From the NCBI RefSeq assembly GCF_000819865.1, contig NZ_CDDF01000001.1:533981-597980 (forward strand): a stretch of 64,000 nucleotides of DNA. Reading direction: 5' to 3'. The stretch is from Aeromonas eucrenophila (GTDB taxonomy: Bacteria > Pseudomonadota > Gammaproteobacteria > Enterobacterales > Aeromonadaceae). The stretch's first letter is position 1. The number at the start of each line of letters is the position of its first letter. The translations under genes and the position numbers were made by a program. The notes beneath the pieces are model-generated. The model worked only from the letters and a program-made list of their open reading frames with translations, was not told where the DNA came from and ran no database searches. This document shows positions 17,112-26,018 of the stretch, piece after piece.

Positions 17112-17600
17112 TCAGTCGTTGCCGATGATGATGGCGACCCGGCGATTCTCCGCCCGTCCGGCGGCGTTGCCGTTGTCGGCAATCGGTGCCTCTTCGCCGC
17201 GGCCACGGATGTCCAGATTGGCCGCCGGCATTCCCACCGACACCAGGACGTCGGCCACGGACTGGGCCCGTTTCAGGGAGAGCTGCTGGTTGTAGCCGGC
17301 CTCGCCGTTGGCATCGGTATGACCGTCCACCCTGGCCTTGTTCAGACCCACGTCCAGCAGGGCCTTGCCCAGCTTCTCCACCACCTGGCGGGTGTTGGGG
17401 TTGAGGGCGCCCACGTTGTTGGCGAACAGCACCTTGTTGGAGATATCAAGGGTCCAGCCCTCGTCGGTGAGATGGAATCCCTGCTCCTTGAGCGTGGCGA
17501 TCTGCTCGGCCGAGAGGCCATGCGGGGCGCTCTGGCATGCGGCCAGCACGCTCAGCAGCAGACCGACAAGGCCCGCCTTCATCAGGTTGGAAATCGTCAT
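17112..17600 (-). CDS. yfiB: OmpA-like lipoprotein YfiB
   Basis: 162 residues from the ATG at 17600 (AAAGGATG upstream). Lipoprotein signal with lipobox VLAAC (Cys22) and a C-terminal OmpA-like peptidoglycan-binding domain (about 50-160) with the VDGHTDANGEAGYNQQLSLKRA motif. In the YfiBNR system the outer-membrane lipoprotein YfiB sequesters the periplasmic repressor YfiR, releasing the cyclase YfiN. It is the last gene of yfiR–yfiN–yfiB, 38 bases after yfiN. The identity rests on operon context; OmpA-like lipoproteins are otherwise diverse. Confidence 0.85.
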   Translation of the reverse strand: MTISNLMKAGLVGLLLSVLAACQSAPHGLSAEQIATLKEQGFHLTDEGWTLDISNKVLFANNVGALNPNTRQVVEKLGKALLDVGLNKARVDGHTDANGEAGYNQQLSLKRAQSVADVLVSVGMPAANLDIRGRGEEAPIADNGNAAGRAENRRVAIIIGND

Positions 17601-17638
17601 TGTTATCATCCTTTTTTTATTTTTTGCCTGAAAAAACA

Positions 17639-18886
17639 TCATCTGTTCGTCTGTTGGTCGGTGATCCCCTCCCTGCGTTGTCGTTTGGCTTGATACATGT
17701 CGCTGTCCGCCTGTTGCAACAGCGCCTCGGCCGTCAGCCCCTGCTCGGGATACATGGCAAAGCCGACACTGACGCCCACCTCCAGATGACGACCATCCCC
17801 CAACACCACGGGGGCGGCCATCGCCTGCTGGATCCGCAACATCACCTCGCGCACTTCGCGCTCATGGTGCAACGGGGCCAGCAGGATGGCGAATTCGTCG
17901 CCCCCCAGCCGGCACACCAGATCCATGGGCCTGAGCTGGTGCTGTACCCGCCGCGCCAGGGCCACCAGCACATCGTCGCCGGCGGCGTGCCCCAGGCTGT
18001 CATTGATCTGCTTGAAACGATCGCAATCCAGATACAACAGGGCGAATCGCTCGTTCTGGGCGTCACCTAACCTGATGGCCTGGGCCAGACGGGCCTCGAA
18101 CAGGGAGCGATTGGGGAGACCAGTCAAGGAGTCGTGGGTCGCCTGGTGCAGCAGGCTGGCATTCTCCCGCTTCTGGTGGGCCTGCCAGGCCTCCAGCTCA
18201 TCGAGCAGGGAGTTGAAATCCTCCCCCAGTTCGTGCAGCTCGGCGATATTGGCGGAGGGAACCCGCTGATTGAGGGTTCGCCGGCGACGGACGCTGTGGG
18301 CGACCTGCGCCAGCGCCTTGAGGGGGGCAGTGATGGAATATTGCATCCGGCGCGCCACATAGAGGGCGCCCAGTATGCTGAGCAGCAGGCAGACCAGGGT
18401 CGCCAGCAGGGTCTGCAACAGGAAGCGCAGCAGGTATTGGCCGTGGCCGACCAGGTGAATGCGGGCTATCTCCTTGCCCTCACGCATCATGGGCAGCTCC
18501 ACCGGTCCCGGCAGGAGCAGCCGCGCCAGGTGTTGCCCCAGATTGGACCAGGGGCTGGTGATGTCACGGCTCCAGCTCGCCAGCACCTGACCGCTCGGCA
18601 GCAAGATGGTGGCGCTGACCACGTCCTCGTGCGCCGTGATGGCCTGCAGGGCATCCTTCGCCGCCTCCTCGTCGTGGAACACCACGGCTGCCTCGGTGGT
18701 GTAGCTGATGGCACGGGCCAGCAGCTCCAGGTTGTGATCCGCATAGAGTCGCAGTGCCAGCAAGGCGGTGATGGTCAGGAACACCCCCGCCATGCAGACG
18801 GCGGTCAGGGAGGTCATCATGTGGGTGCGCCCCAGGCTCTGTCGCAAGGTGATGCGCGGGCCGACGGAATGAGACGGGTTTTTCAT
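17639..18886 (-). CDS. yfiN: Membrane diguanylate cyclase YfiN (DgcN)
   Basis: Makes cyclic di-GMP from two GTP, promoting sessile behaviour. 415 residues: transmembrane helix at about 25-47, periplasmic PAS-like sensor (about 50-150; CHASE8 type), second helix at about 153-178, HAMP (about 180-235), and GGDEF domain (about 245-410). The catalytic GGDEF is at 328-332 and the product-inhibition I-site RPMD at 319-322, exactly five residues before it, so the enzyme should be active and feedback-inhibited. The start overlaps the yfiR stop (ATGA). YfiR represses it from the periplasm. Confidence 0.93.
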   Translation of the reverse strand: MKNPSHSVGPRITLRQSLGRTHMMTSLTAVCMAGVFLTITALLALRLYADHNLELLARAISYTTEAAVVFHDEEAAKDALQAITAHEDVVSATILLPSGQVLASWSRDITSPWSNLGQHLARLLLPGPVELPMMREGKEIARIHLVGHGQYLLRFLLQTLLATLVCLLLSILGALYVARRMQYSITAPLKALAQVAHSVRRRRTLNQRVPSANIAELHELGEDFNSLLDELEAWQAHQKRENASLLHQATHDSLTGLPNRSLFEARLAQAIRLGDAQNERFALLYLDCDRFKQINDSLGHAAGDDVLVALARRVQHQLRPMDLVCRLGGDEFAILLAPLHHEREVREVMLRIQQAMAAPVVLGDGRHLEVGVSVGFAMYPEQGLTAEALLQQADSDMYQAKRQRREGITDQQTNR

Positions 18887-19431
18887 CGCTCCTCCTCGTC
18901 CGCTTTCGCCAGTTTCAGCACAGCCGGATGCACCCGCACGCCGCTGCGGGCCAGCGCATCCAGATTGACGCGAAAACGCACCCTATCCAGTCCGGCCTGC
19001 AGGCAGAACACCGCATCGGCGATGCAGTCACGGCTCTGTTCGCTGATGCTGAGGATGGCGTGGCCCCGCAGCCGCTCGAACAGTGCCAGACGCTGCTCGG
19101 GAGCCAATACCCCCAGATAGATCACATCGCAGCGCTGACTCAGCGCCTCGTCATCCGTCTCGTAGCGGTGAACATCGACCAGCCGGCCGTTGGCCTGCCG
19201 CGTGATGGTGAGCAGGGTGCTGGCGTACTCCGTCGGCGCAGTGATGCACAGCCGCAACTCGGCAGGCTCGCTCGGCCAGCGGGTATAACTCAGGATATCG
19301 AGCACGGTTTGACGCACGTGGTCGCTGCGGATCTCCGCCGAGGTCAGGGGCCCCGACTCGGCCGTCAAGGCCAGCGAATAGCACAGGGGGGCAAGCAAGG
19401 CCATGGCCCGGAAAAGATGAGGTGATTGCAT
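18883..19431 (-). CDS. yfiR: Periplasmic regulator YfiR (DUF4154)
   Basis: 182 residues from the ATG at 19431; a GTG at 19452 is also in frame. A signal peptide is followed by a DUF4154 domain with the LDILSYTRWP segment and two cysteine pairs (LRLC, QRCD, RDCI, FCLQ) consistent with the redox-sensitive disulfides of YfiR. In Pseudomonas YfiR binds YfiN in the periplasm and keeps it off until released by YfiB or by reducing stress. First gene of yfiRNB. Confidence 0.87.
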   Translation of the reverse strand: MQSPHLFRAMALLAPLCYSLALTAESGPLTSAEIRSDHVRQTVLDILSYTRWPSEPAELRLCITAPTEYASTLLTITRQANGRLVDVHRYETDDEALSQRCDVIYLGVLAPEQRLALFERLRGHAILSISEQSRDCIADAVFCLQAGLDRVRFRVNLDALARSGVRVHPAVLKLAKADEEER

Positions 19432-19583
19432 GATGCCTGCGCTTATGCCCACGCCGGTACCGAAGTGGCCCGGCGCCCATGAAGGGAATGCCAGAGAGGG
19501 GTCGCCTCGAGCTTATCAGCCCCGAGGCTGGTGCCCATCGGGTCGGGCACCGGTTGCGTCACCCGGTGTCGCAGCAATGGCAA

Positions 19584-19605
19584 GCACCCGCCTTGAGGCG
19601 GGTGC
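19584..19605 (-). terminator. tyrR terminator
   Basis: A perfect 9-bp stem (GCACCCGCC with GGCGGGTGC, loop TTGA) lies 25-46 bases past the tyrR stop; the T-run is weak. Confidence 0.55.
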
Positions 19606-19629
19606 CATGAAAGATAAGCCACCATCTGA

Positions 19630-21177
19630 CTATTTCTTGCCGATCCCGTATTCACGCAGCTTGTTGGCGATGGCGGTGTGGGACACCCCGAGCCGTTTGG
19701 CCAGTTGGCGGGTGGAGGGAAATGCCGGGTAGAGCCGCTCCAGCAGCCGGCTCTCGAAGCGCTTCACCGCCTCGTCCAGCCCGCCCTCGAACCACTCGTC
19801 GATGAGCGGCATGGCATCCGCCGCCACCGGCAGGTCCACGTGCTCAGGGCCGATTTCGTCCCCTTCCAGCAGGGTCATGGCCCGATAGAGGCAGTTGCGC
19901 AGCTGGCGTACGTTGCCCGGCCAGCGATAGGCGGTCAGATATTCGGCCATGTTACGGGTGAAGCGCGGGCGCGGGCGCTGCAGCTCGCTCGCAAAACGAA
20001 ACACGAACTGCTGGGCCAGCGCCATGATGTCCGCCTTGCGCTCGCGCAGCGGTGGCAGCGCCAGGCTCAGCACGTTGAGGCGGTAGTAGAGATCTTCCCG
20101 GAACTTGCCCTCGTGTACCAGATCCAGCAGCTGCTTCTGGGTGGTGCAGATGAAGCGCACGTTGACCCGCACCTCCTGCTCGTCACCGACCCGGCGGAAG
20201 ACGCCATCTTGCAGCACCCGCAGGAACTTGGTCTGCAGGTGGGGGGACATATCGCCGATCTCGTCCAGCATCAGGGTGCCGCCGCTCGCCAGCTCCAGCA
20301 CGCCGCGCTTGCCCTCGGTGTTGTTGCCAAAGGCACCGGGGGCGTAGCCAAACAGCTCGCTCTCGGCCACGTTGTCCGGCATGGCGGCGCAGTTCAGCGC
20401 CATGAAGGGGTGGCTGGAGCGCAGGCTGGCGCCGTGGCAGGCGCGGGCCAGCAACTCCTTGCCGGTGCCGGTCTCGCCCACGATGAGCAAGGGGGCATCC
20501 TGCATCGCCAGCTTGGCGGCCTGGGCCAGCACCTCTTTCATCTTCTGGCTCTCGGCCTGCAGATGCTCGAAGCCACCGACTTCCACCGCGTGCAGCGCGC
20601 TGAAGTGCATGCCGACCCGGCGGGCCGATTTGAGCACCACCACGGCGCCGGCCAGGGCCTGTTTGCCCTTCTCTTCGGCCACGAAGAGCGGCATCAGATC
20701 GCCCAAATACTCCTCGCCGCCGAGGCTGAGCTTGCAGGTCTGGGGCCGGATCTCGCTCGCCTCCAGCCAGCGGGCAAAGGAGAAGCCCTTGACCAGGGAG
20801 CCGAGGGAGACGCCGCGCACCTCTTCCGGCGGCAAGGCGAGCGTGGTGAGGGCGGCTTGGTTGGCCTGGGTCACCCGCCCCTTGCTGTCGAGGGAGAACA
20901 CCAGATCCGGCAGCGCCTTGAGCAGCGCCTCTATCTCGTGATGCTCCCGCTCGGAGGGCATGTAGGGGATGGTCTTGACGTCGTAGATGCCGGGGATGCG
21001 ACGAATTTCCGGCATCAGGTGCTGGAAATCGCGGAACTCCAGCTCGGGGAAGTTGAGGTAGATGATGCCTGAGGTATCGATTTCGATGCCGCGCAGATCG
21101 ATGTTGTGCTCCACCAGACGGTCGAGCAATTCCCGGGTCAAGCCCAGGCGGTCTTCACAGCTGACTTCAAGACGCAT
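19630..21177 (-). CDS. tyrR: Aromatic amino acid regulator TyrR/PhhR
   Basis: Senses tyrosine and phenylalanine and controls aromatic amino acid genes. 515 residues from the ATG at 21177, matching the family N-terminus MRLEV: ACT domain (1-70), PAS (about 78-190), AAA+ ATPase with Walker A GETGTGK (234-240) and Walker B MLDEIG (303-308), and a C-terminal Fis-type helix-turn-helix (STRQLAKRLGVSHTAIANKL). The sigma-54 contact loop is altered to GAFGNN at 281-286 instead of GAFTGA, so it probably works with sigma-70 like E. coli TyrR. It lies downstream of phhAB but behind a terminator, so it likely has its own promoter. Confidence 0.94.
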   Translation of the reverse strand: MRLEVSCEDRLGLTRELLDRLVEHNIDLRGIEIDTSGIIYLNFPELEFRDFQHLMPEIRRIPGIYDVKTIPYMPSEREHHEIEALLKALPDLVFSLDSKGRVTQANQAALTTLALPPEEVRGVSLGSLVKGFSFARWLEASEIRPQTCKLSLGGEEYLGDLMPLFVAEEKGKQALAGAVVVLKSARRVGMHFSALHAVEVGGFEHLQAESQKMKEVLAQAAKLAMQDAPLLIVGETGTGKELLARACHGASLRSSHPFMALNCAAMPDNVAESELFGYAPGAFGNNTEGKRGVLELASGGTLMLDEIGDMSPHLQTKFLRVLQDGVFRRVGDEQEVRVNVRFICTTQKQLLDLVHEGKFREDLYYRLNVLSLALPPLRERKADIMALAQQFVFRFASELQRPRPRFTRNMAEYLTAYRWPGNVRQLRNCLYRAMTLLEGDEIGPEHVDLPVAADAMPLIDEWFEGGLDEAVKRFESRLLERLYPAFPSTRQLAKRLGVSHTAIANKLREYGIGKK

Positions 21178-21255
21178 TCGGCACACACTTCCTGGCTAAC
21201 ATTCTGAATAACCGGATGATACAGACTCGATCCCGCCAGTGCGAGGGCTGGCCCA

Positions 21256-21296
21256 TAAAAATGCGGGCCCGTCCCGTTTTCACCGGACAGGCCCGC
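21256..21296 (-). terminator. phhAB terminator
   Basis: A long hairpin (GCGGGCC at 21263-21269 pairs with GGCCCGC at 21290-21296, plus an inner stem) is followed on the minus strand by ATTTTTATG. It separates phhB from tyrR. Confidence 0.75.
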
Positions 21297-21340
21297 CTTG
21301 TGTGACGCTATTGCGACACTGAGGCGCCTAGACGAGGCGA

Positions 21341-21679
21341 CTACTTGAGCAACTCGTCGGTGCGCGCCGCCATGATGAAGTCGTTGCGGTGCAGCCCGCC
21401 GATCTTGTGGGTCCACCAGCTGACGGTCACCTTGCCCCACTCGGTCAGGATCGCGGGGTGATGGAACTCCGCCTCAGCCAGCTCGCCGAGCCGGTTGGTG
21501 AAGGCCAGCGCCTCCTTGAAGTTGCGAAACACAAATTCCCGGCGCAATTGCAGCTCTCCCTTCACCACCAGGGGTTGCCAGTCGGGAATGAGGTGCATCA
21601 GCTCCGCCAGCTCCTCGTCGCTGACTCTGGGGGCATCGGCGCGGCACGCTTCGCACTGTTGGCTTGCCAGTTCGGACAT
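21341..21679 (-). CDS. phhB: Pterin-4a-carbinolamine dehydratase
   Basis: Regenerates the pterin cofactor for phenylalanine hydroxylase by dehydrating 4a-carbinolamine-tetrahydropterin. 112 residues, the usual length, with the catalytic EFHHP motif and the [13 protein letters not shown] segment with its histidine. AAAGGAG stands eight bases before the start. It is second in phhAB, 51 bases after phhA. Three cysteines cluster near the N-terminus, which is not needed for catalysis. Confidence 0.95.
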   Translation of the reverse strand: MSELASQQCEACRADAPRVSDEELAELMHLIPDWQPLVVKGELQLRREFVFRNFKEALAFTNRLGELAEAEFHHPAILTEWGKVTVSWWTHKIGGLHRNDFIMAARTDELLK

Positions 21680-21730
21680 TCGGGACTCCTTTCGTTGATA
21701 ACTCGTGGGGAAATGGGCAATGCGCGGCCG

Positions 21731-22549
21731 TCAGCTCGCCTGCTTGCCCGCAGCTTGATTGATAGGCAGGAAGCGCGGGGCATGCAGGCCGAGGCGGCGG
21801 GCCTCGCCCACCATGGCCATGATGTCCTGATCCGCCAGGGGGTAGAGCGCATCCAGGCTTGGCAGCACAAAATAGATGGGCTGCATGATGTCGATGCGAT
21901 AGGGGGTGCGCAGCACCTCTATGGGGTCAAACGGCTGCAACACTGGCACGCCCCCGAGGGCATAGGCGGTCTCACCGATAGAGGAGAGGATGCCACCGCC
22001 ATAGATGCGCAGCCCCTCATTTCCCTCTGCCAGATCTCCCTGCACCAGACCAAACTCCACCGTGAACCAGTAGAGCCGCGCGAGGAAAACTCGATCCTCC
22101 TTGCTCGCCTTCTGGCCGAGCTGGCCGTAGACATGGGTGAAGTGGGCGAACGCCGGGTTGGTCAGCATGGCGCAGTGGCCAAACAGCTCGTGGAAGATGT
22201 CGGGCTCCTGCAGGTAATCGAGCTCGTCCCGGCGCCGGATAAAGGTGGCGACCGGGAACTGGCGGTTGGCCAGCAGCGAGAAGAAGCGATCGAAGGAGAT
22301 GAGCGCCGGCACCGCCACCACGGACCAGCCGGTGGCGGGCTGCAACACGGCGTTGATCTCACCGAGCTGCGGAATGCGATCCAGGGGCAAATTGAGGCGA
22401 GCCAGCCCCGCCATATATTCGTCACAGGCCTTGCCCTCCAGCGCCGCGAGCTGGCGCTCGATCAGGATCCGCCAGGTGCCGTGTTCTTCATCCCGATAGT
22501 GGATGACGCCCTGCTCGTCCGCCTGATGTGCTGTGTAGAGGCTTGCCAT
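21731..22549 (-). CDS. phhA: Phenylalanine-4-hydroxylase
   Basis: Converts phenylalanine to tyrosine with tetrahydropterin and oxygen. 272 residues, a bacterial single-domain enzyme without the N-terminal ACT regulatory domain of animal enzymes. The iron-binding motif HELFGH and a downstream glutamate (YWFTVEFGLV) are present. It forms phhAB with the dehydratase and is presumably controlled by the adjacent TyrR/PhhR, although I found no clear TyrR box between its start and the upstream terminator. Confidence 0.96.
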   Translation of the reverse strand: MASLYTAHQADEQGVIHYRDEEHGTWRILIERQLAALEGKACDEYMAGLARLNLPLDRIPQLGEINAVLQPATGWSVVAVPALISFDRFFSLLANRQFPVATFIRRRDELDYLQEPDIFHELFGHCAMLTNPAFAHFTHVYGQLGQKASKEDRVFLARLYWFTVEFGLVQGDLAEGNEGLRIYGGGILSSIGETAYALGGVPVLQPFDPIEVLRTPYRIDIMQPIYFVLPSLDALYPLADQDIMAMVGEARRLGLHAPRFLPINQAAGKQAS

Positions 22550-22650
22550 GATCCCGTTCCATCCCGCCCCGCTGGGGCACGTCTGCGTTGGTCTGTTTGT
22601 CCAGACACGTCGATGAAGGTCTATGGGATCACTGTAACGGTTTGCCCCCT

Positions 22651-22681
22651 AAAAAAGCAGCCGACCCGAGGTCGGCTGCTT
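22651..22681 (-). terminator. Terminator of the psp–ycjXF operon
   Basis: A perfect 12-bp stem (AAGCAGCCGACC with GGTCGGCTGCTT) with a minus-strand run of six T residues, 120 bases past ycjF and before phhA. Confidence 0.9.
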
Positions 22682-22800
22682 GCCAGAGATGTAAATAATT
22701 TGTGACATGCCGGTTCCCCGGCTCGTGACTGGTCGAGATAGCCCGCCAGTCGGCCGATCAGGCTGTGGAATCCCTTTTCATCATCACCCTTGCAGCGGAC

Positions 22801-23847
22801 TCAAGACTTGCTGAGATAACCCGTAATTTGGCCGATCAGCCGCTTGCGCAGCTCGCCGAGCTTGGGCTTCTCATCGCCGCACCAGGGCAGTGGGCGGCAC
22901 GCCTCCATGGTACGCAGCCCGAGCCGCGCGGTGAGCAGGCCGGCCCCCACCCCTTGCGCGGCACGGGCCGACAGCTTGGCGGTGAGCTCGGCGCCGAGCA
23001 AGTCCATCCCCACCTCGGTGACGAGCTCGGTGGCACCGGCATAGAGCATGTTGCGAAACACCTGACGGATCAGCTGAATACGACTCCAGTAACCGAGTTC
23101 GATGGCATAAACATCCGCAATATCTTCGATCATCCGCAGGTTGCGCCACAACATCAGCATCATGTCGACGGTGGCGAGCGGACTCAGGGCCACCAGCACG
23201 GCGGCTTCCCCCGACCACTTGGCAACCCGGGCCTGGGCCAGCTTGTCCCGCTCGGTCAGCACCAGCTGGCTATAGAGGGTCAGCACCTCCCGATCGCTGT
23301 GACTCTCGTCGAGCTGAGATAACCAGTGGTTGTACCCCTCCCGCCCCTTGTCACCGCTCCTGGTCGCCAGGGCCTCGCAAAACGCCTGCCCCTGCCCCAC
23401 CCCCTGGCGAGCCAGCAGATCTTCGGCGCGGGAGCGCACATCCTGGCGTCGCTTGAGGGTGCGCAGCCGCAACCACTCGCGCCCCGCCACCCCGGCCGTG
23501 CCCACCAGCACCAGGCCCGACGCCACCAACCAGGCGCCGCCCCAGAGCGGGGACGAGACAAACTGGTCGTAGAGGAAGGCGCCAAACTGGCCGAGGGACA
23601 GCAGGCCGACCGCCCCCAGTCCCCAACCGAGCAGGCGGTGACGGCGGCGGGGCTTGATGGTCAGGGCCGGCTCCACCTCGGTGAAGTCGCTTAGCTCATC
23701 GAGCCGCTCGAAGCTCGCCTCCTCCAGCCGCTGGGCCGGGGCGGGAGCAGGCTCTTGTGACGCCACCGGGATCACCGGCTCCAGCACCACCTTGCCTTGC
23801 AGCGGCCCCCCCTGCGCCGGGGGGCGTTGTTTTGTCTGATCGTTCAT
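22801..23847 (-). CDS. ycjF: YcjF inner-membrane protein (DUF697)
   Basis: 348 residues. A hydrophilic, proline-rich N-terminus (to about 70) is followed by two hydrophobic hairpin segments (about 72-92 and 101-122) and a DUF697 C-terminal domain (about 190-340). The family (TIGR01620) co-occurs with the GTPase-like YcjX in the phage-shock region; its precise role is not established. It is the last gene of the psp operon, 55 bases after ycjX, and a strong terminator follows. Confidence 0.9.
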   Translation of the reverse strand: MNDQTKQRPPAQGGPLQGKVVLEPVIPVASQEPAPAPAQRLEEASFERLDELSDFTEVEPALTIKPRRRHRLLGWGLGAVGLLSLGQFGAFLYDQFVSSPLWGGAWLVASGLVLVGTAGVAGREWLRLRTLKRRQDVRSRAEDLLARQGVGQGQAFCEALATRSGDKGREGYNHWLSQLDESHSDREVLTLYSQLVLTERDKLAQARVAKWSGEAAVLVALSPLATVDMMLMLWRNLRMIEDIADVYAIELGYWSRIQLIRQVFRNMLYAGATELVTEVGMDLLGAELTAKLSARAAQGVGAGLLTARLGLRTMEACRPLPWCGDEKPKLGELRKRLIGQITGYLSKS

Positions 23848-23902
23848 CGTTTATCTTCCTCCGCGCCGATCCACGGGGTTAACCCGCCGATCGGCCAGCT
23901 GA

Positions 23903-25309
23903 TTATTCGAGGTGATCCCCGAGCAGAAACTCCAGCGCCGCATCGAGCCGGATGTGGGGCAAGGCCTGATGGGCACTCATGGGCAGCGGGCGAAACGCCT
24001 GAAAATCGAAGCCCTGAGTGTTCCACCACTGGGCGGGGGGAATATGGGACGGCACCTCCCCCGGGAACAGTAGCAACGGCTCGCCCTCCAGGCTGGTGCC
24101 GCGAATGGCGGGGAACTCGCGGCCGTTGGCGATCCCCTTGCCCACCTCGGTCGCCTTGATGGCGGCGAGCGCCAGGCATTCTGTCTCTATGCCCTCGAAG
24201 CGGGCCTGGCCACGGCCACTGCTCACCAGATGTTGCAGCAGGGAGACCAGGGGCCCGTGCTGCTCCGGCGTCACGTGGTCCGCCTTGCTCGCCACGAACA
24301 ACAGCTTGTCGATGCGCGGGGCGAACAGCCGGCGCCACCAGTTGCTCTTGCCGTAGGCGAAGCTCTCCATGATGCGGGCGATGGCCTGCTGCATGTCGCC
24401 GAAGCTGGCGGCGCCGGCGTTGAGGGGCTGCAGGCAGTCCACCAGCACTATCTGGCGGTCAAACCCCGCGAAGTGCTGCTCGTAGAAGCCCTGCACCAGG
24501 TGCTGCTTGTACTGCTCGAAGCGCTGCTTGAAGGTGGCATAGAGGCTGCCATCGGCGGGCTCGCCCGTGGGCTTGTCCCACACCCAGGGCACGAACTGCA
24601 GCAGTGGCGCGCCGGCATACTCCCCGGGCAACACGAAGCGGCCCGGCTGGATGAGGTGCAGGCCGAGCTCACGCTTGCAGGCGTGCAGATAATCGGTGTA
24701 GCGCTCGGCCAGCTCGCTCGCGGGTCGCTCCTCGAAGGGCTGTTCGGCCTGCCAGCGCGGTTCAAGCCAGTTGCTCGCGAGCGCTTGCAGCTCGGGGCGG
24801 CGCAGCTGCTGCTCAACCTGCTCGCTCCACTGCTCGTAGCTGAGTTCGAGCAGCGGCAAGTCCAGCAGCCACTCCCCCGGGTAGTCCACCAGATCCACGT
24901 AGAGGGTGGAGATCTCCCCCAGGTGCTTGCGCAGGGGATGGCGGGTGCGATAGCGAATTTCGAGGCGCACCTCGGCCACTCCGCGGGTCGGCTCCGGCCA
25001 GGCGGGAGGATCCCCAAACAGGGAGTCGAGCCCGCGCTCGTAGGGGAAGGTGGGAATGTGGGCATTTTGCTGGGGCACCCGGCGCGCCCCCAGGATCCGC
25101 CCCTGACGCTGAGCATCCCACAGGGGTAGCCGACCATCGATGGCCGCGTGCTCCAGCTGGTTCACCAGCGCCGTGATGAAGGCGGTCTTGCCGCTGCGGG
25201 ACAGGCCGGTGACCGCCAGCCGGATGTGGCGATCCCGTACCCGGTTCACCACCTCATTGGCCTTGTGCTGCAGCACAGACCACTGCTGTTCGAGCTTGTT
25301 GCGTATCAA
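23903..25309 (-). CDS. ycjX: YcjX, DUF463 P-loop NTPase
   Basis: 468 residues, a dynamin/Ras-like P-loop protein associated with the phage-shock system. Walker A GLSRSGKT lies at about 35-42, a DYPGEWLLDLP switch region further on, and a guanine-specificity-like KADHV late in the protein. The conserved end HIRLDAALEFLLGDHLE is intact. The start codon is TTG; no better in-frame ATG exists upstream of the P-loop. It lies 68 bases after pspC without an intervening terminator. Confidence 0.93.
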   Translation of the reverse strand: MIRNKLEQQWSVLQHKANEVVNRVRDRHIRLAVTGLSRSGKTAFITALVNQLEHAAIDGRLPLWDAQRQGRILGARRVPQQNAHIPTFPYERGLDSLFGDPPAWPEPTRGVAEVRLEIRYRTRHPLRKHLGEISTLYVDLVDYPGEWLLDLPLLELSYEQWSEQVEQQLRRPELQALASNWLEPRWQAEQPFEERPASELAERYTDYLHACKRELGLHLIQPGRFVLPGEYAGAPLLQFVPWVWDKPTGEPADGSLYATFKQRFEQYKQHLVQGFYEQHFAGFDRQIVLVDCLQPLNAGAASFGDMQQAIARIMESFAYGKSNWWRRLFAPRIDKLLFVASKADHVTPEQHGPLVSLLQHLVSSGRGQARFEGIETECLALAAIKATEVGKGIANGREFPAIRGTSLEGEPLLLFPGEVPSHIPPAQWWNTQGFDFQAFRPLPMSAHQALPHIRLDAALEFLLGDHLE

Positions 25310-25377
25310 GGCGTGATCAATCCTCTCTGTTGTCGCACCCCGGCCCTCCCTGGCCCGGGACGCTATGGGTCATCTCA

Positions 25378-25782
25378 TCACAGCTTGCTGAATTCCCGTT
25401 GCAAGTTGAACTCCTTGGAGGTCACCAGCTTCTCGATGCGCTGTACTCTGGGTTCGAGCGAATCCAGCTCTTGCGCGATGCGGCCCAGCGCCTGGTGGGG
25501 CGTCACCCCCGCCTGCCAGCTGCGCGACTTCATGCGCAGATCGCTGAACTCGGCATCCTTTTCCCCATAGAGGGTGACCGGCTTCTTGTCGAGCAGGAAC
25601 CAGGCCGCGATGTAGGCGGTGAAGGTGATGAAGCCGGCGAAGATGAGGCCGGTGATGGCCAGCAGCCGCACTATCCAGATCTCCACCCCGAAGTAGTCGG
25701 CGAGGCCGGCGCAGATCCCCGCTATCTTGCCCCGCTGGGGGTCACGGTAGAGATTGCGACTCGTCTGATTTGACAGCGTCAT
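25378..25782 (-). CDS. pspC: Phage shock protein C
   Basis: 134 residues. Inner-membrane sensor that, with PspB, binds PspA and frees PspF when the membrane is stressed. PspC domain at about 8-65 with LYRDPQRGKIAGICAGLADYFG and a transmembrane helix (about 37-64), then a cytoplasmic C-terminal tail with a predicted leucine-rich helix. The start overlaps the pspB stop by four bases (ATGA). Confidence 0.95.
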   Translation of the reverse strand: MTLSNQTSRNLYRDPQRGKIAGICAGLADYFGVEIWIVRLLAITGLIFAGFITFTAYIAAWFLLDKKPVTLYGEKDAEFSDLRMKSRSWQAGVTPHQALGRIAQELDSLEPRVQRIEKLVTSKEFNLQREFSKL

Positions 25783-26015
25783 ACCTTGTTCCTCCAGCCG
25801 GGGACCTCGGCATCGAGAATGGATTCCAGTGCCCCCACTCGCTCCTGCATCTTCTCGGCGCGCACCAGCAGCCCTTCCAGCTGCTGCCGCTCACCGTCGG
25901 CGAGACCGACGCCGATCCGCCCCTTGGCTCGATAGTGCAACACCAGCCAGATGGGGGCCACTATCACCATGAAGACGATGAGCGGCGTCGCCAATATGCC
26001 AATGATGTCTTCCAT
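25779..26015 (-). CDS. pspB: Phage shock protein B
   Basis: 78 residues: one N-terminal transmembrane helix (IGILATPLIVFMVIVAPIWLVL) and a cytoplasmic coiled coil (about 40-70). Works with PspC to relay membrane stress to PspA. It lies three bases after pspA and overlaps pspC. Confidence 0.95.
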   Translation of the reverse strand: MEDIIGILATPLIVFMVIVAPIWLVLHYRAKGRIGVGLADGERQQLEGLLVRAEKMQERVGALESILDAEVPGWRNKV

Positions 26016-26018
26016 TCG

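Noticed and set aside
22690..22707. TyrR-box-like palindrome TGTAAATAATTTGTGACA
   Set aside because: It resembles TGTAAA-N6-TTTACA but lies upstream of the strong terminator at 22651-22681, so it cannot simply regulate phhA unless transcription reads through.
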